Shown here: positions 44,883-59,229 of the stretch, one piece after another
Position numbering within the stretch: the first letter of the stretch is position 1
Layout: each line of letters starts with the position of its first letter
Assembly (NCBI GenBank): GCA_963924555.1
Contig: OZ004582.1
Location: 5,208,001-5,272,000 of the forward strand
Direction of reading: 5' to 3'
DNA from: Crambe crambe
Taxonomy: Eukaryota > Porifera > Demospongiae > Poecilosclerida > Crambeidae
DNA: 64,000 nt
The notes under the pieces: model-generated
What the model saw: the letters and a program-made list of their open reading frames with translations, nothing else
Database searches by the model: none
What the model was told of the DNA's origin: nothing
Position numbers and translations under genes: made by a program

Positions 44883-47800
44883 GTGAGCGAGTCTGCATGT
44901 GGATATGCATGAGAGACAATGCAACCTCTTGATATTTTAGTCCTTTCCATATAAGCTGGCAATCACGATCGCTGCTATTGTTGTTCGTTGTCAATGCTAG
45001 CAGTGATAGTGAACTACATTATACAGCCAGTGTCAGACTTGAGATTAGACCTTGCAGTGGTAGCTTGTAATAGAATCTCTAAATAGACAGCCATTTGAGA
45101 GACTCTTCTTTTGATTTTTTTTTTTTAAGTAATAAGCACTTATGGGAAATTAACATTGAAGGTTGTCTTTTGTAGAGATTCTATTGTGTTCTCGGAGAGC
45201 CCTTTATCCGTGGTTCTTGTTATCAGGACGTCTGCCAGGCTGTTCAAAATTAGTGCTTAAAAAAAAACATGTTTTGCTAAAATTGATATATGTACCTTGT
45301 GTTAATTTGCTAAACTGTCAGGTTTTAAAATGCTAATGCACTAGTGCAAGCTGATCTCCTGCCAATTCCTTAGCGACATTTCTGATAAATTTAGCTGTAT
45401 TGATCTGTTTGATTAGTACGTATCTTGGAAAATGGTATTGATGGTTGGCGGTGCAGCTGTAGATTAAGAAATATTTTATGATTTACTCAACTCATCTAAT
45501 CTCTATTCATGTGTTACCATTCCACTATCGATTTGTTAAGATTCAGTCCTGTTTGTCACAATCTCTTCACTTTTAGTAAGACCTCATTTGGTGATTGTGT
45601 GCAGTACTGCTACAATGGTGACATTCCATATCTGAATCCTGAAAGGTGTATCCCCAGTAAGGAAAAACTACAGTAATTGAGGTCCCCCAGTAATTGTGTT
45701 CCTGTCAAGCTAAGGTTTCTATCAAAATGTTCACTTTCCGTACAGTGGCTTATGCATCTCTCCCCTAGCTGCCAAATAGTCAGAATGTACTCACTGATAC
45801 CATTAAAGCGATTTTCACTTTTCTTTTGGGCATTCTTTGTAATCATATCAATGGTAATTAACCGAAGTGGACGAGACATTCAATAGAGAGCCTTGTCTCT
45901 AATGATCTATGCATGCATCCATAAAGGGTAGAATCCTGCATTAATGAGGCAGCCATCCAGGACCCTTATCAATGAGGCATAAAGCTGTACTTCTAGTCCA
46001 GTCAAGTCATAGGATCTGCTGTATACATCGTAATGGAACATACACACAAATTATTTTGAGCCCTTTGCGTTTTTGGTATGTCCACATTGTGGTGACTCTG
46101 GATTGTAACCTTAAGGTGGATTAAATAATAAAGAGGAGGACTATGAGGATATGAAGGGGAGAACCCTATACTATCCTTGCATTAAGTGATTAAATGTAAG
46201 GCAGGCAGCCATGTACATAAAAAGGAGAAAAACCTGAAGAAATAAAAGGGAGAAAATCCAGCACTATTCTTAAACATGTAGAGGGGATAACCCTGAAATA
46301 GAGGGACTATGCATTAATGAGGCATTGATCGTGCAAGTATTCTTGAGATGCACCCTGCAATAGTCTTTAGAGGAGAGAACCCTGTGTTAATGAATAGTGC
46401 AAGGTGTGTCTCCATTGCCTACATCATGTACATGTAGAGCATGTTTGGCTGAAAGGCAGAAACAGCTCAACTTGGCACTGTACATGTAGTGCTGGCCCAT
46501 CCAAAAGACTGTTCCTGTGCAACCTGCAGTAGTCTCCATCACTGGATATGTCCTGTATGTCAGTACTACCAATCTGTCATTCAAGTTGATGTTTTCTTCT
46601 TGGCCTCTTTTAATTTTGCATGTTCACCCACTAATGGAGCATTATTGATATCATCTCTGTTGTGTATGCTGCATCACTATGTGGAACCCCTCAGATTGGG
46701 TTCAGATTGCATTAAAAACAATGTAATCCTGGAAATCTCTATAGCAACTATTTTACTTGTGTATGTTGTTATAACAATGTGTTGGTTGTACTGTATCTTC
46801 ATTCCTTTTTAAAACAATTTCGCTTTTCACATCCACCCTAATTAAATCCTTTAAAAAAAAAAAAACAGTTTTTCTTTTCGTGTTCATTTGTGAATGGAGC
46901 AGGTATGTATTGTGAGACCAGTCACAGTCTTATTGACAGCAATTCACTGCTGTTTATGCCTCTATCACGCAAAAAGCTGTCTGTCTACATTGTGATGATA
47001 TATGCATACAAGTCCTATACAATGTCCTTTCTTCTAAAAAAAAAAGTGTCAGAATCTTATCAACTAGTGTTCAAACGTGTAGTTGCATCTGGTACCGGTT
47101 GCCTTTAAAAAAATTTCTATGTCCCTCTCTGAATGGAGGTGGGCTATTGTGTTATTTGGGGGGATTGTAGGTAACAATCTCATTGAATGCAGTTCACTGG
47201 AATGTAGTTAGTATAGATAGTCATTACTATCATTGATGGTTTTTCTTCTGCATATTTTCATTTTTGCAGTGTATGTATAGAGATAAGAAAATATCTTTCT
47301 TGGGCTTCATCAGTTTCTGTACCTGGCAGGCCTTATGATAGTGCTACTTACCTCAGTACTACCCAAGATAGAACTGCATGTATACAGTATTAGCTGATAA
47401 AGATATAGGAGAAACTTCCTGCTTTCCTCTGATGTCATGTTCCAGCATTAATAAGCCATCCCTAATAATTCTTTGAACTAAAATAGATTATCTAACATGT
47501 TACCTATAAGTATACATGTCTCTCTAGCTGAAGGAGGTGCAAGGATTCTCAAGCCGTCTAGTGTCTACCCTTGAGCTGAGCATGCATGCATTCATTAAAG
47601 CGCTTTTGTGATGGCATAATAAAGTATATTGGTTGAAAGTGAAGCATTAAAGATCTTTTTTGTGTTTGATGTACTTGTGCTGGATGAGCGTATACCAAGG
47701 TTTCCTAAGCCATACTGTATGATGGAATGAAGAGTATATTGGTTGAAACTGCAGCAATAAAGAGCTTTCAAGTGTTTGATGTATGTACTTGTGCTGGATG

Positions 47801-49670
47801 AGGGTTTCCTAAGCCATACTGTCTGATGGAATGGAATAAAATCCATTGAGTGAGTTTTTCAATGGTTTACTTGCAGAGTTTTTCAATGGTTTACTTGCTT
47901 TTTGGTTTCCCTGGGATGTACTTTGTTGTGATAAGGTATAATGCAGTTCTAATGCAGTGCTGACACCACTAAGAGTCAAATCCTTTGATGATTATATCTA
48001 TGTAGCTTGAGCATCCAAGAATGGTTTCCGAAGTCATCCCAACGGTTAATCCACATAACGTAGGTTAGAGCGTGCTTACATTAGAGTATCCCATCCAATG
48101 CTGTACTCTGTGGTGACTGATATGACTAAAAACAAAGACAAGGATTTTCCAGTATCTTTGAATAATATATCCTAGTGTTGTTTCCTATGATATCTTCTAT
48201 TTGAGTGAGGCATGTATGCATGTACATACTCTTTATCTAATTCCTTTTGTGGTTCTGAAAATTCTCTTTTTGCTTTATGAACTCACTGTATTATAGCAGT
48301 TTGTGTATTAGTCGATGAAGCTGGATGTGTGTGTGCATAAGCTGATGAAGCAGTAACAGTGGACCAGTGTGAACTTGTCATTTGATCAAACGTGATCAAA
48401 GAATTGTAGGACCAGCTTTGCTATTTTCTAAGTCTTGACCGTCTTCAAACGTGCACTCAGCTAGGAGTTCATTTGTAGATCGTAGCTCACATTTGCCAAC
48501 ACTTATTGCTATTAAGGAAACTATTCTGTCCACTAACACACAACAGAAAGCTGTGAAGTACTGGAGACATGTTTCCTCGACAATAATAATATTATTGTGA
48601 TCCCAAAAGCCAAAATGTTAGGGATATCATGGTATCACATAGCTTGTCGTCCCTAAAAGGTGTTATATTGTCTGTTATTTGTAAGGGTATCACAGAATTT
48701 GAAGCCTGTATTTCTTAAAGGATTCGGTCTGTATAGTCTGTGATTATTTTTGTCAGTTTTTGTAACCCTGGATATCTAAGGTATCGAGCTATGTACATAT
48801 CTGTAGTCTGTTATCTGTGCAAGTAGAACTTGTAAAGGGTATCACAATGTTCAAAGCCTGTAGTCCTTAAAGGGTATCACAGGTACGTACTTCTGTTATC
48901 TGTAACCTCAGTTTTTATAGCCTGTCTGTAAGGTTCCTAAAGGATATCACAGCCTGTAGTTTTAAAGGGTATCGCTTCCCAGGAGGGTATCACAATATTC
49001 TTTTCCCTAAATTTTGTACTTGCATGCAGTAAAGGTGTGAGGTAGTGTACCAAGTTCAGAAGTTGATATTGAAACGTGTGTAGTTCTCCATGCAATAAAG
49101 GGCCATACTCTTATCTTTACCTGGACTACTGATCTACTATATTCTACTCTATTGGCCACTACTGACCAGTATGGGTAGAACCCTGGGTTTTTGGAGCATA
49201 ATTATAATAGTATAATAGGTGAGGGGTTAATGGGTAGAACCCTGGGTTTTGGGGGATAATTATGATAACATGGTAATATGTATGGATAAGAGATAAAAGT
49301 GAAAAGGTTATGCATGTCATGAAAGCATTGTAATTAAATATACAATGCAAAAGATTCACAAATGTTATTCAGCTCCACACAAATGTTGAGATAAACAAGA
49401 GTTTTTCAGTGTACCAGGAAAGTTGCAACCCGAAAATGAGAACAAACAGGTCCTTTTTGATAATCTCCAGTGCTTATCACAACTACTAACAGTATTAATA
49501 AATGCTTATGATTATAACCATTGTGTGAGTATAGGAATGTAGCAATCACAGCTATACTTTTTTACTTTCAAGTTCAAAGTTTTTGATAGCTGCCACGTAT
49601 ATTTGCACACCATGTTTTAAAAATGATACCTAATAATGTACTCCTATCAAGAGCTAGGGAAACTTTCTAT
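44883..49670. other. Gene-poor region, part 1
   Basis: No supported coding exon. It holds degenerate repeats: GAGAACCCTG...TTAATGAGGCA words (45920-46400), two units of about 110 bp at 47620-47840 (AGTATATTGGTTGAAA, TTTCCTAAGCCATACTGT), a 27-bp duplication at 47849-47905, AAAGGGTATCACA repeats (48640-48990) and a duplicated ATGGGTAGAACCCTGGGTTT at about 49170-49265. If the TRAF exon is live, this is intron. Confidence 0.6.
48640..48990. repeat. Degenerate repeats of AAAGGGTATCACA
   Basis: Around six to seven copies of (T)AAAGG(G)TATCACA with intervening CCTGTAGT(C/T)(C/T)TT words at irregular spacing. Non-coding. Confidence 0.7.
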
Positions 49671-49675
49671 ACGTA

Positions 49676-49875
49676 CCTCTTTCCCTTTTAATCCTCTTAT
49701 CCCTTCCCTCTACTCTCCCTCTCCCCTTCTTACTACTCCCTCCCCTCCCTCCTTACCTCCTCTCCCTCCTCCCCTCCCTCCTTACCTCTTTACCCCTCCC
49801 CTCCCTCCTTATCCCTCCCCTCCCCTCCCTCCTCACCCCCTCCCCCTTACCTCCTTCCCTCCTTACTTACCAATC
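49676..49875. repeat. Polypyrimidine tract (CCCTCCCT-type)
   Basis: About 200 nt almost exclusively C and T with few A, built from CTCCCTCC, TTACCTCC and CCCCTCCC words. The opposite strand is G-rich, with triplex and quadruplex potential. The proline-rich frame through it is an artefact. Confidence 0.9.
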
Positions 49876-52800
49876 TCACTCCTCTATGGCCCTCCCTCTC
49901 TCCATGTATCTTAGAGCAATGTTTATACAGTTCCACTATATAACATACCATAGCATACATCTGTTGCATGCAGTGCACATATCAGAGTTTAACTTTCTTC
50001 TTGATGTGTATGTATATCCATGACCACAGTTTGGTTTTAAAACTGCCAGTATTGATTCAGTGTGCAATTATTGTGTGGATAAGTTGCAATCTGATGCTAC
50101 TGCCATGTGTGTTGTGACCACATGAACAGTTATTGCTCTGCCTTTCTGCTTCACTAATTATCACAGTTATCATTAGCATATGATTTCGTAGCCTGCAGCT
50201 TCAATGTGTACTTTTTGCAATATGCCACTGCCTGGCATGGAGTATTGGTTTATTTTTTAATGTTGAATTTATCCTTTAGTGTGTCTTTGATGTGTGTATT
50301 TGCACACGCTGGCTAGCTTCAGTGATGACATGGAAAGATACATTGTGCAATATCCCACTGCCTGGCATGATATATCAGCGTTAGCTTTGGTTTATTTTTA
50401 GTGTTGAATTTTATCCTTCAGTGCATCTTTTAAATGTGTGTAATTTCATAGCAGTATATACCTTCATTGCTTCTTTAGTGATGCGTGTATTATCACTATC
50501 TAATTCCTTCTTAAAAGTATACTTTAAATAGTGTCAACTTTAATGATGATGAATCTCATGTGGATGATTATATCATTGATATCTTTCACTCTGGTACGTT
50601 GTATTTTTTTCAAGCTGGTGTATCTTCTTCAGTTTATGATCGCTGTTGTACAATCTTTGTGTAATATCGTAGCAAAATAATCTGTGATGTTATATGTAAC
50701 TTCATAATTAAGACATAGATAAAGATCCCTTCAATTTTTGATATGGTGTGATTATTTTACTACAAATGTATGCTTCCCAGAATGGATGGATTATCTTCAT
50801 CTAACCAACGTTTCCTCTAGCCTTCACCAGAGTATTCTGGTTGAAACTTTGGTGGTTTGTTTAATTTTTTATGAGAACTAATTTTATTGAACTAATTCTA
50901 TTGAACTTCTGCAGTGCTAGCCAGTAGATCTTGGCTTTATACACTGTAATAATAATATCGATGCATAGTATCAGTGCAGTTTCAATTCAATTTATTGTGG
51001 ATCTTTGGACTTCTTCATAGTTTGAGATTTGCATGTATATACAACGCTCTTTATGGAGGTATCCTGTAAAAGTCGCCATCATCCACTTCAAATATAACCT
51101 CCTTTTCATATAGAGTAAAGCCTTTCTACCTGTATCCCATTACCAGTACAGTGAGGGTGGTCTGAATAGGTACAGAAGTTGTTGTAAAGAATGGATGTTG
51201 ATTTAAAGGTTTCTGAAACACAGATAGATAAAGAAAGGATATTGGTTTTTATTGAAGCCTGTGCATCTATTAGCAGCAAGCTCCTATGGGCTATCCAATC
51301 AGAAAGAAGTCTGAATTGAGAGATGGAGTGTTGATTTTAAAAGACAATGCTCTCATTTTAGTTAGTATAAGTTGATGGATTGATTGATGGTTTCTGAAAC
51401 CTGTGTCAATAATGATATCACCTGTGGAATTGTACTATGGGTTATATAGCACATATCTAAAGTTTAGTTTTGCATAGGTATGCTTTTCAAGCTTCAGTTT
51501 GAATAGAAATATGTACAGTAAGTCTGGAAATTTTGTTCTTGCTCATCTACTAAATTAATTTGGAGTAAAAGACAAGTAAAAGAATTAGAACCAACTTTAA
51601 AGTTTCTACCCCCTGAATCATAAATTAGAAGTTCAGAATAAGCACTTTCTTCTAATGCTCATATAATAATATGAGGAGCATGCAGCACAACACTGGGAGA
51701 TTTTTCCATGTGGAGAGTGTGTTTTGCCCTATTAGCACATAGGTGTGAATATAGTAAGAGCTAGCTGCTAATGATCTAGAATCCACCCACTTTCTCTCAA
51801 CCAGTGGGAGTGCAGTGTGTATTGTACTTTCCCTAAATTCATTACTCTTAATAATTTAACAATGCATTTTTCACTGCACCAGAAATCCGAGCTTTATCAC
51901 ACTCTTACAATATTTAATGAAATAATGTTTGACATTATTATTTTACTCTAATGATACAACATGCTCTTGCTAATAATGAAAGATGGTGGCTTTTTCAATT
52001 GATGTTCAAATTAATTTCTGGACTCATGTAGTTATCTCTAATCATGTCAGACAAGTCCTGTCGGTACCTGTCATTAGTGTTGAGCCCTTGTCAGCATGAA
52101 GTTGCTAAAAGGTTGGAGGGATGGGATATTTATTTTATACTGTGGTAGGTTTTGTTGCTGAGGCCAGGATATCAGCTAGTATCCAGTATCCTTTTGGGTT
52201 GTATTATGACATGTGAAAGTACATGCCACATCTTGTTATGGGGAGTTATCTTCAGCAGTAGCAGTGATGGGTTGTACACTGTGTGTACTACAAACCATGC
52301 ATTTAAAAAATGGTTACTGCAGCAAAAGGTGTGGTGCATAGCTGTGCAATTTTGAGGTCTCCTTTCTGGTGGCCAAGGTTGCATATGTACATGATCTAGG
52401 GCTAAGTCTTCCAGAATTGGAAGGAATTTGTAGCAAACAAAGCGAGGTTCAAAGAAATGCATTTCTACATTATGCACCTGTGACCTGTACATGCCATGGT
52501 ACGTACATGTATATACCATATAATTAATCCTCCTACAGTACTGTGCTAGTCTGATGTGATGTACATGCCAAGGTACATGCACATGCCATGCCATAATATG
52601 AAACCTCCTAGTACTGTGCTAGCCTACAATAATACATGTGTGCATGTAACTCTATAGGCTCCCCCTTTGTCCCATCCCATAGCATGTACAGCCAGTTACA
52701 TGTGCATGCTAGACCAGTTGACCTTTTAAAAAAAGGCTTCCTTTTATCATCCACCCCCTACACTGTGTGAAGATGGCCCACTGCAATAGCCGTTTCCATG

Positions 52801-53329
52801 GCTTGTTTAATTCAGTCATGGCCTTATCTTATCTGCCTACATATGTTGCTTCCATCTAATGGAGTACAACATGCCTTGAATAGACTTCCATACCAGTGGT
52901 CTACTCAAAAAAAAAAAAAACCATTTCCATGGCTTGCGCTTATCAGCAACATATCTTGTCTCTTTTATATGTCTCTTTCTTAGAGTAGTAACTTACAAAA
53001 GCCATTCCCACAGGTTTGGAATTTGGAGTGCACTCAGTAACAATAGCAGTACATACATTATAGCTCCATATTATAGTCAAACGAAGTGGTGTAGAAATTT
53101 ACCTGCCTATGACGGACTGTTATTATGAGGGGCCTCTCCAACTTACTTATTACTCTTTAAATACATATCCTGGACTCTTTGAATACATATCCTGGACTCT
53201 ATGAATTACTACCTGAAAGGATTAATTAAGAGGTTCCATAATTGCAATGGTTGCACAGTATGTGGGACCTGTATAGTGGACACTTTGGGACCAGCTATTT
53301 TTATTCCCTTATATATTGAGGTCTCCACT
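49876..53329. other. Gene-poor region, part 2
   Basis: No supported gene. A two-unit repeat of about 125 bp at 50217-50440 (CACTGCCTGGCATG, TGTTGAATTTATCCTT) and a stretch rich in ACATGCCATGGTAC-like words (52480-52620) are the only structures I noticed. Confidence 0.55.
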
Positions 53330-53334
53330 CTTTA

Positions 53335-53415
53335 AAGGTTCAATAGCAGTATGGTTCAATAGCAGTGTTCAATAGCAGTATGGTTCAATAGCAGTACAGT
53401 TCAATAGCAGTGTAT
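53335..53415. repeat. GTTCAATAGCAGT minisatellite, five copies
   Basis: Five copies of GTTCAATAGCAGT spaced 13-18 bp apart within 80 bp. Confidence 0.9.
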
Positions 53416-53529
53416 GGTTTGGTCCCTTAAGTGTCCCTAATAGCAAGGTTTTTTTTTTCCACCCTGAGTTTACTGTACATAGTGTTGTATCGACTACCAT
53501 AACAGTATTATCTCACCATTCACTATTGA

Positions 53530-55746
53530 CTTGTAGGGCTTGGTGGAGAACTCCAGCACCATGTTTGATTCTTTATCTTCACATTACTGATAGTACACAT
53601 TTAGTTTGCTTGTATAGACTTCCACATCAGTAAGATCTCACCATTGCATTGACTTGTAGGGCTTGGGGGTTGATATAGATGGCACTTTTCCTTTTGTGTG
53701 ACTATGTCTGCATTGCCTATAATACAGGAAGAGGGATTTTTTTTTATCTCTTCAATTGTGAGGTTTTATTTTATGTTCCGGTTCTAAAAAGTTTATCTTT
53801 TGGTCCCATTTCATATGAAGATATGAAGCTTATTTTTCCTTCAGTTCCTGGTTGGTGATTTAGGCAAGTGTGGTAGGTTGGTGTTGTGGGGGATCATACA
53901 TGAACCATCCCTATTATTCCATCCCCGCCCCCTCCGTAGTTCCATCCATGCCCTACCACAGACCTGTCTACATAACTCTTATCTCACCAGACGTGCATAG
54001 TATAGACTTGTAAGGTTTGAGTGTCACCTACATCTTATCAGTTACCTGAAGCGTAGCCCTAAAGCTCTTTGGTGTATTTCATATGCTGGACTTACACATT
54101 ATCTCATAATAGACTTGTAAGGCTTGGGGAAGTGGGAGCCCTGTGCCTTATTTTTTTGATTCCCACTGGATTTATCTTATCAGCCAGTGAACATGTGCAG
54201 TATATTTGCTTGCGGTATGAAGCTTATGTACCTGCAATAGCAGCTGGCACTATAAAGCTCTAAACTTTGATATCATTCATTACAGACTTGTAGGGCTTGC
54301 TGGAAAGACCCAGTAACATTAATTCCCTATGGACTTGATGTACATATTATGGCCACAGATGCTTACTAGAATCTATGTACATCTCATAATAGACTTATAG
54401 GGCTTGCTGGAAGAACCCAGTACCACATTCAATTCTCTATAGACTTGATGTACATATTATCAAGATTATGGCCACAGATGTTGCTTACTAGAATCTATGT
54501 ACATCTCATAATAGACTTATAGGGCTTGCTGGAAGAACCCAGTACCACATTCAATTCTCTATAGACTTGATGTACATATTATCAAGATTATGGCCACAGA
54601 TGTTGCTTGCTAGAATCTATGTACATCTCATAATAGACTTATAGGGCTTGCTGGAAGAACCCAGTACCACATTCAATTCTCTATAGACTTGATGTACATT
54701 TATCAGATACAGATGTTGCTTACTAGAATCTACACTGAAGTATCTTACGTACATCTGATTTGTAGGGCTTGCTGGAAGGACCCAGTACTACATTATTAAT
54801 TCCCTATGGACTTCATGCATCAAGATGATCGGCTGCAGATGTTGCTTACTAGAAGCTGCACTGAACTACTAGTTTTTCATGATAGACTTGTAGGGCTTGC
54901 TGAAAGGCATTTTAATTCCCTATGGACTTCATTCATCAGATGTTGCTCCCTTAAAGATCTCTTGTGCATAGAAAACTTTTTTCTTTCTTTCTTTCTCCCT
55001 CCCCCCCCCCCCCCCCCCCCCCCCCCCTCACTAGTCTGATAAGCATGTGTGAGGAGAATAATCAGACCCCTGTATTGGTAGATTCTTTGGATTGTCTTAC
55101 TTCTTCTGCTTGTAGGGTGTGAGTTTTGTTTGACAGACTGCAGGCTATCTTTTCAAGTAATGATATCCATCATGTAGGAGTAGTACTGGTACATTCTATG
55201 GATTATCTTACCCCCTTGGCTTGTAGGGCTTTAGCGAGTGGGGGTTTGTTTCACAGATGGAGACTATCTTTTCAATTTATGATATCGACGTAGGAGTATC
55301 GACCGTCCAGTGCTGGTGGATTCTTACCCCCTTGGCTTGTATGGCTTTAGTGAGTGTGGGTTTGTTTAACAGATGGAGACTATCTTTTCAACTAATGGTA
55401 TCCATGTAGGAGTATCGACCGTCCAGTGCTGGTAGATTCTTACCCCCTTGGCTTTTAGGGCTTTAGCGAGTGGGGGTTCGTTTCACATATCCTTTCAACT
55501 ATCATGTGTTGGTACATTCTATGGATTATCTTACCCCCTTGGCTTGTAGGGCTTTAGCGAATGGGTCACAGATGGAGACTATCTTTTCAACTGATGATAT
55601 CCATGTAGGAGTATCCACCCCAGTGCTGATAGATTCTTACCCCCTTGGCTTGTAGGGCTTTAGCGAGTGGGGAGTTTGTTTCACAGACCGACCCAGCATG
55701 AATGAATACCCTTTGCATTATTTCACTCCCTAGATTTGTAGGGCTT
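53530..55746 (+). repeat. Array of ~17 units sharing a CTTGTAGGGCTT core
   Basis: The core (allowing one or two mismatches) occurs at about 53530, 53653, 54007, 54113, 54287, 54394, 54516, 54638, 54759, 54887, 55109, 55220, 55336, 55451, 55542, 55649 and 55735. Spacing is mostly 105-128 bp. Units at 54280-54960 share GCTGGAAGAACCCAGTACCA and TGGCCACAGATGTTGCTTAC; those at 55195-55690 share TTAGCGAGTGGG, GATGGAGACTATCTTTTCAA and CATGTAGGAGTATCGACC. Outside the core the two sub-families differ. Confidence 0.85.
55001..55027. repeat. Poly-C homopolymer, 27 nt
   Basis: An uninterrupted C run preceded by a CTTT-rich tract, lying inside the CTTGTAGGGCTT array. Confidence 0.95.
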
Positions 55747-57837
55747 GAACGAGTGTTAGTGTGGTCCCAGCAGCTGCTGCTGGTTGATCATGAAGTATGT
55801 GGGATCATGTCGTGTGCTCTAAATGCTCTCACTTAATTGAGAAAGTTTCTATAAATGGAGTAATGAAATGTACAGCTGTATAATGACGTCACAATAATTT
55901 TACATACCTCATACCTAGATTATTAGTGTATCATATAGTCTGGCTAAGTTATATGTTGTACAACAATAGAGATTGGTTCATCTTTAAAAGACTTGTTGGT
56001 GTGGTGTACAGGCACCTGTTGGCCCTGAGGTATGAGATCAAGTATGCCAGACCATCACCGAATGAGTATAGAAATATTTTTTTCATTAAATCAAATGACC
56101 CTCCCCTTTAGCCGTAGCACCTTTTTCATTGTGCTAATAGAGATATTCTCTAAAATAATTCAAATAAATGTCTTTCAGTCCATCCTCAGCTCTAGCTATT
56201 CCTGTTCAGCCAACTCCTATTTTGTTCTTCGGCATTAATGTCCTCTAGGCTCTCATAATACACAGATCGATTGAATACGTACTCTATCAACTGACCCTCA
56301 TTTCAGGTTCAGCCACAACTCCTTCATTGTGGACTGCTATCTTCAGAAACTCTCAATTGTGCTCTTGTACATAATGTATGTATGCTTTATAACTCCCTAC
56401 TGTTTCTAAAATAAAATAAAAATTTTTAAAAAAGAAAGAAAGAAAGAAAAAAAATGTAGTGCCAACTGTCCATTGTTTCTCTAATTGCTATAAGTATCCC
56501 TGTTTCTCTAGCAATGTAGTATTTTTTTCTCATAGACGTCTGCAATAAATGGAGCATGGGATATATATAGTGACGGGTTAGCAGGGAGGTGTGTGTTTTT
56601 TGCTGAAAGCATACCTGATCACATAGCTGAACTACGGTATAGGAAAGGTAGTATGCACTGTGAAGGGAGATTGGTAACCCAATCATGGCCCACCCATAAA
56701 CCACCTCAGGCCGGCCAGGGAGAACTCTTCCATGTGATATCAATTACAGATCAGCATATTATGCATGTATTACAAATAGAGCTTATCTTGCAGCAATTGG
56801 TGTTGTAGGTACTTAGGTAAGCAAATGAGACTCTAGACTCTGTATGCTGACTAGTAATACTGGCTCTGGAATACTTGTTGTTCTCTTACTCTGTAAGCAA
56901 GCAATGGTTTGCAGTCTCTATAATTTAGCTCTACTGTCTCCAAATCCATGTGCAGTACTTGTAAGTATGGCTAGTAGCAACACCAGTAAGCAATAGTTTT
57001 GATTTTACTCCCACTTGTAAGCATGGCTAGTAGTTAAGGCCTTACTGGCTCTTGGCTAGACTTGTAAGTATGGCTTAGTGCCCGCCTCTTTCTCTATCAT
57101 TACATGTGTCTACTGGTTATATGAATTGGCTAGCTCTAATAGGTGAGGACAGATTAGACAGAAACTCCTGATAATACTTGTAGTACAGGTACAAGGCCAG
57201 TCAAAATTGTCAGAAAAACTAGTCAAAATATGGCCAGAATGTATTTCTACTTTGTTTAGAGTGAAAATCGCATTACAGTGGAAATAATGGACACACTTTG
57301 GACCCAACCTTTTGTCCTCTGTAGAGAGGTCAACCTCTTTTGGAGGTTAATCCTTTTGTTGAGAGGTTTGGAGGTTATTTTGTATAAAGTGGTACTTTTA
57401 GATTTTGTTATCGAGATGTTTGTCCTCTTTTGGAGTGTGGGTATATATTACTTTATGCTCTTCCTGGTATTAGTATCAGATATGCAGTCCAAGTGACAAC
57501 TCAGCAACAAATTACATGCAGAATGATGATTTATTGCTTCTCTCTTGCTCAAATTCTTGCTGTGTGCTCTTTTAATGTTAATGATATACCAAAAAGTCAT
57601 GCAAAGTCAAAGTCCGACTGCCTAAAAGTGATTGAACTGGATAATTTCTGGCTGATATTATGACAAAAAGTCACTGATCACAGAGAGATATGACTGCCTA
57701 TGCACACATGTCATTACATCTAGTGGACATCAAACATCATATCTATATTAATTTCCAAATAGAGTGTATTGGGTTATGGAATCAACAGTGTCCAGATGTG
57801 GTGAAATCCTTCAACTTTAGAGACAAGTTGGCTAGTG

Positions 57838-58092
57838 TAGAATTTGATCATGCAGGGCTTGAGGATATGTTTGCTATGGTAAACATCTGAATTACCCAGT
57901 ACAAGCACATAGTACATTATAGTTGATGTAACGAGTATCGAGTGTGTGTTCTCTAATGATCGAGAACTTTGAAATTGAATTTGATCATACAGGGCTTGAG
58001 GATAAGTTGTATTTTGCTATGGTAAACATCTGAATTACCCAGTACAAGCACATCGTACATTATAGTTGATGGAGTGTGTGTGTTCTCTAGAA
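57838..58092. repeat. Duplicated ~125-bp unit
   Basis: Both units hold GAATTTGATCAT, CAGGGCTTGAGGAT, GCTATGGTAAACATCTGAAT and CCCAGTACAAGCACAT. The core CAGGGCTTGAG recalls the CTTGTAGGGCTTG core of the neighbouring array. Confidence 0.85.
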
Positions 58093-58264
58093 CTTGAGCC
58101 ATTTAGTGTTGGGAAGGAATTCTTCTGTTGTGACCTCATCCAATTCTGTTCCTTAAACTCTTGGAATCTCTTTTAATTTCTCTAATTTCAGAGTGACACT
58201 GACCTTTTGCAGATGATATGCATTTCCTAACATACTAAAGAGGTGTAAATCCATGGTATCCCCC

Positions 58265-58276
58265 AACACACATCCA

Positions 58277-58343
<67 letters not shown>
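58265..58343. repeat. (CA)n microsatellite
   Basis: A CA dinucleotide repeat with one interruption (CACACCCACACA) near its start. Confidence 0.97.
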
Positions 58344-58345
<2 letters not shown>

Positions 58346-59229
58346 TTAGTTATACACTTATGACCAATCACTTTTAACTTCTTTTGGACTCTGGAAGTGT
58401 GCCTAGCTTATCTAAAGCATAAAATTTAGAGGTGTCAAACCACGGTACACATAGACATTATATTGCTCATGACCAATCAAATCGAATCTTGTAGAAAGTG
58501 TGCCTGTCACATTTTCAGATTGAATTAGTGTAAGGTGTGAATCATTGTCATGCTGATTTTTGGCACATGTGAATCCGTATGACCCCAGGCAGTAGAAATC
58601 CTTTGAAGAAAAAGTGTGAAAACTTGAATGATAGCTGCATGCTTGCAGTCATATGCACATGTGTGTCCATGCATACATTGAACATGTGTGTGTCTGTGAA
58701 TTAGCTATGGAATTATGGACATGTGTGTCTGATACATACATGCATGTACATGCTATTATACATGCACTTGACATGTGTCAGTGTGTGTCTACAGTCCATA
58801 AATGCATGTTATAGACATATATGCTTGATGCTAGGAATTTTAATTTCATTGATGGACAGTGGAATGAAATGAGGATAGTGTTATGTGCCATATGTTTTCT
58901 CTAAATTATTTACTATCACTAGTATATGTCTAGTACTGCCCATTACTCTGCATTCAGACGTATTCGATTCTGCATTTTAGACTAAGTATGAATAGTAGTA
59001 CGTTTATCCTCTCTCTCCTCTCTCTCGGTATTTGCTATACTCTAAAAATGCAGTGCTGATTGATACAGTGTATCTACATAATTAGGTCATTGATGTGACT
59101 TCATGTGCGTGACTTTTGGCTTTTATAAGAACATGGTGTCCATGATGTAATATTAATATTTACTACTTAATACTTAATGACATGTAATAGTATTGTACGT
59201 ATGATTCATTCACTCAAAGATACATGTAA

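Noticed and set aside
49636..49914. Proline-rich 92-aa frame
   Set aside because: It is produced by the polypyrimidine tract.
53530..55746. CRISPR-like direct repeats
   Set aside because: Whole units of 105-128 bp are repeated rather than short repeats with unique spacers, no cas genes exist, and the genome is eukaryotic.
57278..57890. Frames of 66-77 aa as possible TRAF exons
   Set aside because: None contains zinc-binding cysteine or histidine spacing or a phase-compatible acceptor for the phase-2 donor at 44882.
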